A program made the position numbers and the translations under genes. Source: Xiphias gladius (taxonomy: Eukaryota > Chordata > Actinopteri > Istiophoriformes > Xiphiidae). From it: a DNA stretch of 64,000 nucleotides. Each line of letters opens with the position of its first letter. The first letter of the stretch is position 1. The stretch lies in contig NC_053401.1 in the NCBI RefSeq assembly GCF_016859285.1, forward strand, positions 2,704,969 through 2,768,968. The letters are read 5' to 3'. The notes below the pieces were generated by a model. It was given only the letters and a program-made list of their open reading frames with translations. It was not told the DNA's origin and made no database searches. Positions 13,043 through 29,109 of the stretch are shown here, piece after piece.

Positions 13043-16000
13043 ACTAGTTTACTTTGACTCAGTTCCCACATAAACCATCCTACTGCCCCAAATACTCACT
13101 AGAGCACCAGATGTGGATTCATCCACTGCTGAAAATAGTCCCCAACAAATGAACTATTTCCTTGTTTGTTTGCTAAAAAAAAAATAGTGTCCTGGTGTTT
13201 TAGGAAATTACTGAGCCTTTTTTTAGAAGCTGAAACTACATATTGGTGAGGTGTTTTTAAAGATTTACGTCAGGCTCTAATGGGTTAGAGGCTGAACTCC
13301 ACAGACAGGAAAGTCAGAGAGTATTGATAGATGAACCAACACATTGTTGTTTTGGTCTTTCATGGAATTTGTCGACGGTAATAATAAATGTAGATTATTG
13401 CCAGCCTGACGACTATTCTACACATCCGCCATAGGTGAAGCTGCAAGTTAGCAGAGCAGCGGCTTCAGTCCTCCATCTGTGTCTACGCAGAACAAGTTGT
13501 AAAAACGACGACATCCGTGTTTTGGTATCGCCCAGACCCCAATACACGATCAATCAATGTAATTACACATGTCAATAGACTTGAATTAGCAGAAGAATCT
13601 GTAAACACAACACTGACATGTTATCATGTTATAAAGTTGTTATGCCGAATGTGTTGGCAAACAGTTGCCTGTTTACACATCCGGCTGTTACAGAGCAACA
13701 TTTTCATTCATTTGGAGTCATGTTTGTGGACTCCAATATTCTCTCTCTTTGTGGTCTGTTTTGGTCTCTACCAAATCCTAAGGAAGATGTCTGGCTCTTT
13801 AGCTGCTAAATGTTCACCAGCTAGTCTCTAACTGTGTTAGTCTGCCATACCGTGCTGGGTTATTTCATCCAGTGTTGATATAAAAATGCTGATAAGTGCA
13901 GCTTTAAGAATGGCTAAAGCTGTCTGTATGGCTGTTTAGATCGAAAACCAAAGTTATCTCCGCACCCATGGTCGGCAAATTGATATAGTTTGACACAGCT
14001 TTACCTCTGCCGTGGGACAGTGAAGAGGGCTCGGACAAGCTTCCTCCTGTTGGATTTGGTGTTCATGTTCATGCAGAAGTCCATGGCAGCCTGCAGGAGT
14101 CAACGAAGTTCTCATAAATTTAAGGATTCTGAATTCTTTTCTTTGACAGTAACCTGCCATTACTCATTTATAACACTGTATCATATGTAAGAGCAGCGGT
14201 CAGGTGGAAACATGGCTAAAATACTTTCACAATATCATTTTTGTTATTTTGTTTATATGAAGTCATCTCGACACAAAGTAAGGATACTTCAAGACATTTT
14301 TTCCTACAAACAATATAGACACCACGTTAAATGTTCCTGTTCTAATCACCTTGTCTATGAGGTCTCTGTTGACACAGTTGGGGAGCTGCTGGATGAAGGC
14401 GTCCACGATTAGCTTCAAGTGGGACCCCGTGTTGGCCTCCTCATCCTCTTGTTCTACACGTACAAAAATAAAGGCTTATGATTATCCACCTAAAATAAAA
14501 TTCCCACTTCAAATCTACCCATAACCAGACAATGAAAAGTTTCAGGACAGCACAGAAGCTCACTGCATTTTAAATGTAAGTATTAGACATTTTTGTTATT
14601 AGTATGGAAGTATTAGTATAAATAGTAGTGACATTTCCTACACACAAAGTACTTGATATTACTTTTATCACTATATAATAATGCTGTAAGACGATACAGA
14701 TCAAAGACTTTAGTATTTATACAATACTTAGAAAAAAACTGAAAAGACAATATTAGAGTCGGGAAAAATATCAGTACAGAGTATGATTGTGACAGACAGC
14801 GTTTGCTTTATGATCCCTGTGTCCTCATTCTCTACTTATAATTGCAGCTCCAAGCTTGACATAAAAACAGTACAACCGATCAAAGTTATTCTTCCAAGAC
14901 AGCCTCTTCTGTGTGTATTTAACCTTGTGCTGTTGTGGTCTTTACATTAATGTGATGGCATTTCATTTAGACTTGAGCCTTCTTGGAAGTACTATAGAAA
15001 TGTTACTTAGTCTGACCTAGTAAGATTTCCATTGTGATCTTTACGTGCAAGTGACTCGGGCACTAATACTGACATTGGGTCGACTTGTAAAATTGCCATC
15101 TCATTTACATGTGGAGGTGCTTTTCTGAAAGGGGCTCTCGTTTACCTTGCTCATCCAGCAGTTTCTTGGCCAGTTCTTCATTTTCCGCCTCGTCTGCTCC
15201 CTCCAGCTCAAGAGGTTCATCCGTGATGTCGAGAGCCTCCAGCTCCAGCTCCAGCTCCTCTGTAGTGCTGGCCGTGTCCTTCCCTTCTCTCCCATCTGAA
15301 CCAGCCAGAAGCAGGAGCACAGTCAGAATAAATAAGTGAATATTTTTCTTCAGCTGTCTGTGGATTCATTAAATGTACCTTTGGCGTCATCCTTGTCTTT
15401 GCCCTGGCTACTCTTCTCGTTGTCCTTGAAGAGGATAGCAGGGACGAAAGCCTTCAGGTCCACCAAGTTCTCATAGAAGTTACGAGCGTCTTCATCTTCC
15501 CAGATCCCTCCTTCCAGGTCATACTCTCCAGGCTTACCAGGGGTGAAAATATCAATGCCAGGACCATGCTCTGAGAGATTAGAAAGAAGACATTATAGAT
15601 TAAAAAATATGACACGCGTGTTCACCTCACTGGAGTCACTGTTTGACTTTATTTAAAATAAAAACAAAGATCTTACGACCTTAAAATGGCACTTTTAATT
15701 TAACTATAATTCTGGAGAAGAAAGGTGACACACCCTCCTGCACAGTCTTATCCTGAGGCAAATCTGGCATGTTTTCATCGAGCAGATCAGCCAGGGACTG
15801 AGTGTTGGCCAGCAGTTTCTGGTAGGAAGTGGCAAACTCTTCATACTGCTTGTGCCTGTCCTCACTCAGCTCCCCTTTGGAATGCAGGATACGCCTGAAA
15901 AGGAGAACATGTTAAGAGGTCATATCATAGTGAGCAACAAAAAGTGACCAAGGAGCACCATACCCCGTGGAGAAAGGGAGTACTCACCTGTTCTGCCTCT

Positions 16001-17776
16001 CAATGTTCTGCAGCTCCCGGTGGTCCTTCTTCAGGTGTTTGGTGAGTGATGTGAAGTACTCCCGCAGAAGGTTCTGGAAGGGCTGCTGTTTCTCTGTGCT
16101 GATTATCTCACTCAGCGGGAAGGACAAGCCGAACTTCTCAGCAGCCAGTTTCACCTTGCGGGGCACCAGACCGGCAATGTCGTCCCCACAGTGCTTACAG
16201 AAGCTGATTACCACCGACACGTGAGTGTGTGTCTCCCGGTCGGTCCCAATAATGGTCTTGAGCTGCTCATAAATGAGCGAAAGGCCCTCTTTGTCCGTGA
16301 AGAGGCCAACGATGGTGAGCTCTGCGATAAATCGCAGATCTGTGCGCAGCTTGCTCACATTGGGCGCCTTCTCCTCCTTCCTCGCTTCAAAGTGCTTCTT
16401 CCACGCCTGTAACAGTAACGGAGCAAACTCAGCATACCGTTGGTGGAAGAGGGAACACAGATGGACAGCGCAGCCTACGTCAGAGATCTTCAGCTTGGCC
16501 TCCACGACAGAGCTCACGGCCTCGCCAATGTACTTGCTGAGATTCAGTGAGGCAAAGTCATTGGAGAGCGAATCTCGCTGCTGTTCAGTAAGTGTACGAA
16601 GCTTCTTGACAAAGGCAGTATTCTTTTTAAGGCTGGAGTCCAGTCGGCTGAAGAAGGCCTCTTCAGGCCGACCCTCTTGGGCATTCTGGTTCTTGCTGCG
16701 GAGTTCCTTCCTGCACTGATGGCGCTCCCAGGCCTCCTGGTGCAGCTGGTGCCCCTCCTCTTGTTCCCTACAAAAATAAGGTAAAATAGAGAAAGACACA
16801 TAATGAAAGCAAGAAAAAGCTATAAGAGAGGGGACTTGCGATGGGTTTGACTTTTCTGAGGTTCATGTAATTGCATATTGTACTATACATATTCAAGGAA
16901 AGAAAAAAAATAAAATAAAAAGTTTTATGAAATTTGATATTTAATTTTTTTGCATTCATGTCCACAGATTTTCACAGTCTTTTTCTTAATTCAGTTTGGG
17001 TGTAATAAGGTTGCAATGAAGTCTGTGTATTAGCTGTGGGCTTTACGTTGAGACCTGTCTTTTAAGCCTAAATTTATTTCCATTTTGGTAATTTTCCACC
17101 ATGAAAAGTAATGTCAAATTAGCAGTCAGCAGTTCCTGTTTCCACAGTTACCGAGGAAACAGATAATTGGATTACTCTGATACTGAAAAAACTCCCAAAT
17201 CAGCAGGAAAGATCTGAAATCATAAGGAGCATCTCTTTTCTAGCATTTAAAGCAGATTCATGGGCATTTATCCACATATATTGATTATGCTGAATCTAAT
17301 ATGACTAAGTGATTTTTGACGCAAACTGAAACAATCAGGCGCTGAAGGATATCGGCAGTAAAATGAGGCTTTACAACAAATATAACAGCAAAGTTCACCA
17401 CCACTTACTTTAGGAGAGCTGCCTCTTCCTCGCGTTGTCTTTTGGCCTCCTCCTCTTGGAGTTTCCTCTCCCGCTCCTCCTGCTGTCTCTTCTCCTCCTC
17501 CTCTTTCTTCTTCTGTTCCTCCTCCGCTTTCTGTTTTTCTTCCTCTTTCTTTCTTCGGTCCTTTTCCTCTTTCTTCTTCTTTTCCTCCTCTAGGCGCTTT
17601 CTCTTCTCCTCTTTGCCGCTGTCTTTTTTACCACTCACTTTGGCCTCGTCTTTTGCTTTGTCTCGAGCAGATGCTGGCCTTCTCTCACCATCTCTGTCCT
17701 TCTCTTTTTCCTTGTTACTGAAGGGGCAAACTTCTTTCTCATCCATGTTTACTGAGCGCTTGCGTTCAGCAGGCAT
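206..17776 (-). CDS. upf2: UPF2 regulator of nonsense-mediated mRNA decay (3' end cut by window edge)
   Basis: Cytoplasmic NMD scaffold that links UPF1 to UPF3 and the exon junction complex. Nineteen coding exons, 5' to 3': 17776-17409, 16767-15988, 15894-15734, 15570-15379, 15295-15146, 14453-14350, 14090-14005, 12695-12587, 12290-12177, 12074-11958, 11542-11153, 9801-9526, 9332-9149, 6873-6719, 5282-5178, 4889-4791, 3780-3607, 660-519, 326-206. All phases agree, giving 1,275 codons plus 2 nt; human UPF2 is 1,272 residues, so only the last one to three codons lie outside. The start MPAERKRS matches vertebrates. A Lys/Glu-rich N terminus is followed by three MIF4G-type helical regions (the first in exon 16767-15988, the others in exons 12695-9149), acidic Glu/Asp stretches (6873-5178) and the UPF1-binding C terminus ending FKTGGR. 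Exon 9801-9526 uses a GC donor. Introns carry many repeats. Identity is very secure; individual boundaries are good. Confidence 0.96.
334..359. repeat. (CA)n in last UPF2 intron
   Basis: On the UPF2 sense strand this is a (TG)n run that ends 8 bases before the acceptor of exon 326-206. Confidence 0.9.
1628..1688. repeat. (CA)n microsatellite, about 30 units
   Basis: Uninterrupted CA run in the UPF2 intron between exons 3780-3607 and 660-519. The rest of this 2.9-kb intron holds further CA runs (2029-2060, 2818-2851) and the element at 2076-2817. Confidence 0.95.
2076..2817. mobile_element. Candidate inverted-repeat element in UPF2 intron
   Basis: Left end GCTTGTGAGGACC matches the reverse complement of the right end (GCTTTTGTGGGGACC). 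Just inside the left end is a CCTTAACCATAACC-type stretch (2110-2150). A related inverted stretch (GGTTAGGGTCAGG...GGTCCTCAC) occurs at about 34680-34790. CA repeats abut both ends. Confidence 0.45.
4360..4705. repeat. Dispersed repeat (CATTCCTCCTGTTCATA family)
   Basis: In the UPF2 intron between exons 4889-4791 and 3780-3607. CCTCCTGTTCATA and the sequence after it recur at about 37385-37465 and, shorter, at 8422-8450. Not coding. Confidence 0.5.
7420..8104 (+). mobile_element. hAT-like MITE copy in UPF2 intron
   Basis: Starts CAATGGTGGAAAGTAACTAA and ends GAGTACTTCTCCCACAACTG, with imperfect inverted ends. It contains the CCTTTGGAGGGGCGGGACCC...GGTTGGGAACCAC block also present in the element at 20921. 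No clear target duplication was found. Confidence 0.65.
8595..8760. repeat. GATTAATCG-type dispersed repeat
   Basis: AATCGACTAATC and ATTATCAGGAACAG-like motifs. Other members lie at about 4155-4205, 10140-10545, 27855-28155, 29335-29625, 50262-50540, 57597-57772 and 58340-58845. They share GCTGCAAC-type ends and GATTAATCGATTA interiors and have no coding frame. Confidence 0.5.
9817..9980 (+). mobile_element. Shortened hAT-like MITE copy
   Basis: CAGTGGTGACAGAAGCATTC followed by the ACTTAAGTAAAAGTA motif of the family, immediately upstream of the acceptor of UPF2 exon 9801-9526 (transcript sense). Confidence 0.5.
12720..13470 (+). repeat. Dispersed repeat shared with MDM2 intron (55085-55530)
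   Basis: Segments such as CTTATTCCTCTGTGCCA, TGTTGTCCA, ACTGGGTGACA and TGCCCCAAATACTCACTAGA occur in the same order and orientation at 55150-55320. A (CA)n run (12994-13034) lies inside. It occupies most of the UPF2 intron 12696-14004. Confidence 0.7.
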
Positions 17777-17777
17777 A

Positions 17778-19428
17778 CTGAGGAAAGACAACAGAGGCTG
17801 TTTAACAATCCTGCTGTTTTTTAAGCTATTTCCCCAATCCTAAAACATTCTTTTAACAATCTGTATGAATAAATATTCCATCTGCAGCAAAAAATAAAAC
17901 ATTTTAATCCTCTTCCCAATTTTCACCTCATTTTCCTAATCCAAATAAAGGTGGTGGCTGGAAATGTCAATCTCTTTGTTGAATTTGTGAACCAAATTTC
18001 CGGTTTTATTAGTGTATACTGATGTTTCTGCAATATTTTTTTCATCCATATGGCTAGAAGAGCAATTGAGGATACTGGAAATATCTTCAAATTAACACCC
18101 CCCCCCCCCAAGAAAATAAAAAGGAGGACGGTTATTCATTTTTCAGAATTACACAGGCATAAAGTGGGGCTATTTGTATGTCCGACCTGATGTCAGTTGT
18201 TATGGTCTACTATTGTATTCATACTTTGTATTTGTATATAATTTTTTGAGTGTGTTTTTTCTTTTTTCTCTTGTCAAGCACTTTGCAATCTCTAGTTTTG
18301 ATAAGTTCAATATAAATAAAGTTTGTTATCATTATTACTACTATCCTTATTATAGTATTATGTATTTCCTGGACATTTACAGATTTGCTATAATGCTAGC
18401 AATCACAGGGAAGAAGACTGGGAACCCTGCGAAGTCTGATGGAAGGTTAGTATCGCCAGGCAAGGAAATGGGTTGACTGATATGGTTGATAACAGACAAG
18501 CCAAACAAATATTTACATTGGATATACAAGAACATGAGGTCATGGATATGAAGGATTCACAAGGACTGAAATGGTTGTTTGAAAAAGTCACATTTAAATA
18601 GTCATCTTATTTAAGGAAGACAACCTCTTATCAGCAATGAGCGCGTTTTATTCATGCATCTATTTCCAGGTTTTTTTTCTTTTCTTTTCTTGAAATAATT
18701 GTTTGAATTAATAGGTAACCAACCTGCTGGAAACTGCTGTATTGTTAATAGTTGATGTAAATTTGTTTTACAATCCCATTATCACTCAAATAAAATTCCG
18801 TTCTTCTTCTATTATTTTTTAGTTGAAATTGCTCGATGGCTAATTGGACAGAATCGGAAAAGATAAAGCAAGAGGCTCTTATAAAATAACATTTCTCTAA
18901 CTGGGAAGTGTCGACAAGTGGATGAAACAGTTTATAAAATAAAGTACGATTTAATTCTATATCCATATATTCTACTGTTAAAAATAGTCTGACACACACC
19001 CACGCAGCAGCTTCGTTGCAGACACCCCGCTCGTTAGCAACCTAGCCCAGCTGGCTTGTGTAGCACGTTAACGTTAGCGCTCTTCTGTGTTCGTGATCTG
19101 GCTGAAGCTTAATCTTAGCTTTGAAAGAAGGCAGTCCGTTTTATAATGTTGCAAAGACACTGTAACGTTTTAACACAATGCGTGCAAACACACATTCATG
19201 AAAAAACACAAAACAAACACAGTTAGCATTGACAGAGCTAACGCGTTTAGCTAGGCCACTTGAATGGAAGCGCCGAAACCAATGTAAACAAAGGTATTGG
19301 CAGCTTTAAACTGGCAGTTAGTGTGCATTAAGTTTTTGTAGTGTACAGTTTAAATAACATACACTATAAATCACTGCTTGGAAATCCTAATTTTCGTGTA
19401 AACACTATGTTAAAATGAAAATATTTAC
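17778..19428 (-). other. upf2: UPF2 intron 1 (probable)
   Basis: No coding content is seen. A run of ten C lies near 18100-18109, and AT-rich sequence otherwise. 18990-19110 is CpG-richer and could be part of the promoter. Confidence 0.45.
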
Positions 19429-19500
19429 CTGCTAACTGTAGCAAAACAAACATCGGTCATTAGCGTTGGTTTCCGTGTGAACGCCAAAAGGACCCTCTCG
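19429..19500 (-). other. upf2: Probable UPF2 non-coding first exon and promoter area
   Basis: A good donor on the - strand (TTAGCAG then GTAAAT, intron starting at 19428) could splice to the acceptor at 17778, where the first coding exon has one untranslated base before the ATG. The upstream limit at about 19500 is a guess because no TATA box is evident. The exon is inferred from a splice site only. Another first exon in 18990-19110, which is CpG-richer than its surroundings, is possible. Confidence 0.45.
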
Positions 19501-20920
19501 TGATGGTTCCACACACTATGCCTTACTGAAAATATCTTTATTAAGTTATATTTTTGTCATGGTTTGACGTATCTATATCATGTAGTTTGGTATTATCGCA
19601 ACGTTATTTAACCCGTGACTAATACTCATAACTGCATGTTTTGGTACATTCAAATTTTGTCACATCAACAGGCAATGCTTACGGCGGCTACTCATGCAAC
19701 AGTAGTTTTTATTTATAACATATGCTTTGTTATTTAGTTAGTTTTCTCAATAACAGTTGAATTATTTTAGCAAAAATTATTCATTCATGAACGCAAATGG
19801 TGCGTTCACGGAGTAACACCGACGTTGTTTAAAAGTGAAAATTAAATCTATACTATACAAGTGTCTGACTTGTATGAGTGGTTTTCATAAATACTTATAT
19901 ACAAACACACACACACACACACATGCATGTATATGTACATATATATGAAAAGCTTTTAAACTAACAATATTATTTATGCCATATCAATATTTATCTATTG
20001 ATATTATATTTATATATGTATATGATATGAATGTTACATTATTAAAGATTTAATTACATATAGAATATAGTTAAAACTAGATCCACTTCGATCAACTACG
20101 AAGGAAAATTTCTACTTACAAATTAATATGAGTAATAATAATCCCATATTATAAGATATATATATTTATAAAAGTATTGCATACTTAGGGGCCATTTTTC
20201 TGTATCATGGTGACTTTTACTTTTGATACTTTTTGATAATCATACTTATGTACTCTTACTTAAATTACATTTTCAATGCAGCACTTTTACTTGTAAAGGA
20301 GTATTTTTACATTGCAGTATGGCTATTTTTACAAAGGTAAAGATGTGAATACTTCCTCCACCACTAATTATATAAGCATTGGTAGTAGTTGTACTTGAGT
20401 AAGAATTTTCCACGGGGGTATTATTAGTACTGGGGTATGGTGGTAAATCAAACTAAACAGAACTTATGTAATTGAACTGAAATTAAAACAGTTCCTTCAG
20501 CAGAAACAGAACAGATTCTTTGTGAGGTGTTTCACAGCAGCTCTGATTCAGATTCCTCAGGAGATTACAGATACTTTTAAACACACACTCTTTCCACTCA
20601 TTCGTTCATCTGAAATTTTCTCCCAGCACAGCCTCTCTCTTGTGTGTGAACTCAGGTTTTATTGACACAGTGTGGATGACAGACACACACAGACACACAC
20701 ACACACACACGGTGGTACTGAAAGCTCAGCTCGGAGCCACAGCACAGCTACACAGGAGAGCCGTTCACTGGAAAACTACGTTTCAGGTGTGGTTATAATG
20801 AATGAAAGTAATCCAGCTACAGCAGGTTTACTGATGTGTTACTGTTACAGGGCCTCTGAAAGTCAAGGGCCCGTAGCCACCTGACAGTCCTAAACATCAC
20901 AGACCTCCACGACATGTCTG
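19500..20920. other. Intergenic DNA between UPF2 and SLC35E3
   Basis: No coding potential is seen. The stretch is AT-rich and holds a short (CA)n run at about 19903-19922, TA-rich sequence near 19930-20170, a partial copy of the hAT-like repeat (about 20180-20365, ending CTCCACCACTA) and a CA run at about 20682-20711. Confidence 0.6.
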
Positions 20921-21379
20921 CAGCGACGAAGAATAACAAGGTACATTTACTCCAGTGCTGTGCTTACAAAGTAGTAAAATTCTCAAATATTTCATTTAAA
21001 AAAAAAGAGCAAAGATTGGAGAAAAGTCCAAGACCATTTGTGCAGAACTCTGTTTTTACTTTCTTCTCCCATTAATCATCTCATGACCCCGCAGATTTAC
21101 CTCGTGACCCTTTGGAGGGACCTGACTCCTAGGTTGGGAACCACCAGACTAAAATACTAACCGTATATAAAGAAGTTAAAACTACTGCAGCTCCACCTTG
21201 AGCAGCTACAACAGTAAAATGGTTTTTGTGCATTACTTTGATAATTTACTTTATTTTTCTGTACTTTTACCCAAGCAGAGATATAAGTGTAGGGCCTTTA
21301 CTTATAATGGTCCATTTTTGAACTAATGCACTGATACTTTTATTTAGGAAAAAGGATCTGAATACTTGTCCCGCCACTG
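20921..21379 (+). mobile_element. hAT-like non-autonomous element (MITE) with 8-bp target duplication
   Basis: A 459-bp element starts CAGCGACGAAG and ends CTTGTCCCGCCACTG. Its ends are imperfect inverted repeats of the CAGTGGYGG type. It is flanked by a perfect 8-bp direct repeat, CATGTCTG, at 20913-20920 and 21380-21387. An 8-bp duplication and CA(G)-type ends are hallmarks of the hAT superfamily. There is no transposase frame. The interior carries the AGTACTTTTACTTGTAA-like motifs seen in other copies in this window. Confidence 0.85.
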
Positions 21380-21462
21380 CATGTCTGTATCAGTGGAAAC
21401 TCTCGACAACCTGTCAATCAACAGAGAAATAATTCAAACAACTGTAAAGTCACTAAATCAGT

Positions 21463-21468
21463 TTTATT
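21463..21468 (-). terminator. slc35e3: Candidate SLC35E3 polyadenylation signal
   Basis: AATAAA on the - strand, about 1.5 kb past the SLC35E3 stop codon. It would give a 3' UTR of about 1.5 kb that includes the hand-visible poly(A)/poly(T) runs at 22124-22145 and 22240-22260. Other AT-rich hexamers lie between, so the true end is uncertain. Confidence 0.35.
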
Positions 21469-22949
21469 CAGCAGACTGAACATGTTCAATACAGTTAAGT
21501 GAAATGAAAATAGTGAATCTCTGTCATGGTGCAGTCAGACTATACATGGCGAGGCTGCGGTACATCACAGGCAGATACATTGTCCAGTCAATGCGAAGAT
21601 GCTTTGCTGGTTCCTGGAACAAAGCATCACTGCGGGAGCGTAAGATTAGTTTTATTTCAGCAGTAAAATGACCGGAGGTAACACTTTTTAAATTATTAAA
21701 ATACACAACAGATCTCAGCTGGGATCAATCACATGCCAAACTTTGACCTCCGCACCACCTGCCTGTCCCTAAGCACCTGTGATCCTGGGTGTAGGTTTAC
21801 ATCTAAAATGTTTGCACAAGAGGGAAAAAAAAAAATTAAAAAAAAAATCATTAAGTCCCACTTTAGTGGGTATGAGCAGATTCCTCACACTCACAGCGGC
21901 AGTCATCAAAATTTATTAGGTTCTTTCAAAAACTGTTAAATAAAAAAAAAAAATAATAAATTAGAATAATACTGAACGAGACAAAGAGCATTTCAAAAGT
22001 AGAAATTTAAATGCTGCAGACCATAAACACTCAGTTTAAAACAGTTTGACTATCATTCTGAGTCAGTGTCAAGGTCTTTGTGTGTAAATAACCATGGTTT
22101 AACTTTTACTGACTACAAACACCTGTAAAAAAAAAAAAAAAAAAGGTGACAGTCCCTCTCTTTTACTTTGGCAGGTGGCCTTAGTGAAAACAGGGGACAG
22201 TCCCTCATTTTCTGTGTGGACATTAATAATGATGCAGCCAAAAAAAAAAAAAAAAAAAAACTTATTACAAGCTCAGCTATTTACTGTAAAGTTAAAGCAA
22301 AAATGTTTACATTCAATGACAAATCCCTTACAGATAAGGCCTTATAGAGGGGGTTTATGGGAAAAGAGAAACAGCAGGTACATACAGTTTGCCTAAACAA
22401 ATCCAGTAGGCTTGGTTATTAAGAGATTCTCATCCACTTCTTCTGCCTTGATGCCTGCTTTCACAGATGTGAACATTTTTCAACATTGTAGCCGGTCTGA
22501 GTATCTAAAAGCATAAACACGCGGAAGAGGATGTACTGTGTTGAAATATTTCGCTTCGGGCGCGTGCGTTGAGCTGCCTTTGTTTTCTGCTGGACGAACT
22601 GAACTAGCAACAAAAATTACTATTATTATTTTACTCATATGATTACTTTTATTATATTGTTTTCAAGGCAGCGCCTGCCACCGGTTTGGTGCCTTGCTCA
22701 AAGGGTTTTTCACAGTCCATAACTGTGCCCACCCTGTAGTCTCCTTTTGATTCAACCTGTCGACAGCACGCCGCAAACAGCAGCATGTCGTACACATTTA
22801 TCCTGTCTGGGAACCATGGTTAAATTCTTTACTCTCCTAAAAAATACTCATAATAAAATATAAAAATATATAAGGAGGTTTCTGCCGCCAGTCACACTGT
22901 GGGCAGCCAATGGCAGGAGTTCGTGCAGTTGATTGAGAGGTAAGTCACC

Positions 22950-26911
<3,962 letters not shown>

Positions 26912-27260
26912 CTGCAAAAAAAACAGAGAAAGAGAAGTTTGAAAAGTCTAAAACGTCAGCCATATTAAACACGATCCCCTTCAGAGGATCACGTGAATAC
27001 TCTGACATGATAAACCTTACATGATAGTTTGTTTCCCGAAGCTTTATGTAATAGCTATGGCGCAAATATGACGATGATCATTTGATGCTTAATTTGCTGT
27101 ATTTTCAAGGTGCTGCTCATGAAGCACGACCGCTTCAACGGCGAAAATCAGCAACTTAGGAACAGAAATACGAACGATGCTGGATTTTTGAGATCAATAA
27201 CGATATTGAAAGCACGTCAATGGTTTGCAAAATCTTCTACAGGCTAGTCTTATTTTGACC

Positions 27261-28446
27261 TAGTAGTGGAAGAATTATTCAATATAAGTTTTACTTTAGT
27301 AAAATAAGTAATACTTAAATGTAAAAATACTCTGTTATAAGTAAAAGTCCTGCATTCAAAAACCTAGAGTATTGTCAGCAGAGTGTAGTTAAGGTACCAA
27401 AAACTACACATAATGCAGCAGAATTGCCCATTTCAGTATTATAATATTCTATTATTATAATATTATTTACTGCGTAAATTTATTCACTGTGCATTACTGT
27501 GTACGCAGCGTGTTCATGTTATAGTTGGTGGAGGTGGGGCTAATGATAACTACTTAGACTGTTTGGCAATGGAGGATAATAAGTACATTTACTCAAGTAC
27601 TGTACTGAAGTACAAATCTGACATACTCGTGCTTTTTTTTACTATTTTATGCTATTTTACACTTCTACGTCACTACATTTACAGCTTCAGTTACAAGTTA
27701 CTTTGCAAATTCAGATTTCACACACAAAATGTATGATCAGGTTATAAAATGCGATGCTTTGTGACAGACTAAACTACCATACCGTAAATACATTAGCTTG
27801 TATTGTTTTTATTTTCACTTTCACCAGCTCCAACATAAAAAAATACAATAATGTCAATAGGGCTGAAACGATTAATCGTCAGTCAACAAACAGGAAAACA
27901 ATCAGCAACTATTTTGATAATCGATTAATCGTTTCAGACAAAAACAGTGAAAAAAACCAAAACCAAATATTTGCGGATTTCAACCTCTAAAAAATGAACA
28001 ATTGCTGCTTTTCCTTCTGATATATCATTGTAAACTAAATATTTGGGGTTTGTTGTTTTGTTTTTTTTAATGTTTCATAGACTAAACAATTAATCGAGAA
28101 AAAAAATCTGCAGATGAATTGATAATGAAAATAATCATTAGTTGCAGCACCAAATATAATATAATAATATAATACTGAAATGGACATTTTTTTGTGTTTT
28201 CTATTTGATAGTTTCACTCAAATTTGCTGAAAACGTTTTTTGTTGTATGTAAAACTTGCTAAATCAGTTGTCACTGTAGCTGTCAAATAAATCTAGTGAA
28301 ATAAAATGTACAAAACCTGCCTCTAAAATGTAGTGGAGTAACGTAGCCTAGTGTAAAATTGTAATACTCGAGTAAAGTAAAAGTACCTAAAATGGATACT
28401 TAAGTACAGCACTATTTAACTGTAGTTAAATACCTTTCCATCTCTG
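27261..28446. mobile_element. Composite hAT-like repeat in SLC35E3 intron 1
   Basis: Begins TAGTAGTGGAAGAATTATTC and ends ACCTTTCCATCTCTG, matching the ends of the same MITE family. It is flanked by TTTTGACC and TTTTCACC (7 of 8 identical), a likely 8-bp target duplication. The interior seems composite: a second, oppositely oriented AGTACTT-rich block begins near 27567, and a GATTAATCG-type repeat lies at about 27855-28155. Confidence 0.65.
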
Positions 28447-28786
28447 TTTTCACCAGTAACTCTAACAACACAGGTAAGTGAGCATATTGAGGATCGGAAC
28501 GGTTAACCGCAAAATAACACTTTTTTTAAACGAAGTTCGGCGGTGATGCTCAGAAGACTAACTGGCTTCAACGTGAACCAACTGCCGATAAAATGCAACC
28601 AATGCAGGTTTAAAAAGTAGATGACAGGTCAGATGACATGTGTTGCTGTTAGGGTTAACTCGGCTTTACGGTTTTAGGTCGGTCTGAATGCAACGCACTC
28701 GGTTCATGTCACCAAGACGAGACTGCTGCCTCACTGTCTGTCTGTCTGTCTGTCTCTCACTCTGCCACGCAATAAGAAAAGTTTAC

Positions 28787-29010
28787 CTGGGGTCTCCATC
28801 TTCCCATCTGTCTCCCTGCGTCTCCCCTTCCGTGCCTTGCTCCGCCTGTCTCACTCCGGCCAAACAACCACCCGCGAGTCACCGGGCCGTTCGCGCGCCT
28901 CTCCCCGGCAGTCGGAGCTCCGATTCCCGTACTTTTCTTTGCAGTGAGGAATCCCAGCCGCTGTACCGGGGGGATCTTCTTCCCTGCTCGTCCCGCTGTG
29001 CGCAGCCGTG
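28787..29010 (-). promoter_or_regulatory. slc35e3: SLC35E3 non-coding first exon and GC-rich promoter
   Basis: A consensus donor on the - strand (ACCCCAG then GTAAAC) ends an exon at 28787 in a locally GC- and CpG-rich stretch (about 28800-29120) that contrasts with AT-rich flanks. This fits a CpG-type housekeeping promoter for SLC35E3, with an intron of about 1.9 kb to the acceptor at 26912. The transcription start is not defined; 29010 is approximate. Confidence 0.6.
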
Positions 29011-29109
29011 ATCTCTGGCTAACAACCGCCCTGCGTGTTCCTGTTTCCTCCGTGTTTATCGCCGCCTAACGCGCGTGTGTCGAGCAACAGCGGCTCCTGG
29101 CGGACCGGA

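Noticed and set aside
16273..16719. 148-codon + strand frame
   Set aside because: Antisense of the long UPF2 exon 16767-15988.
17442..17843. Ser/Phe-rich + strand frame of 133 codons
   Set aside because: It is the antisense shadow of the Lys/Glu-rich UPF2 first coding exon.
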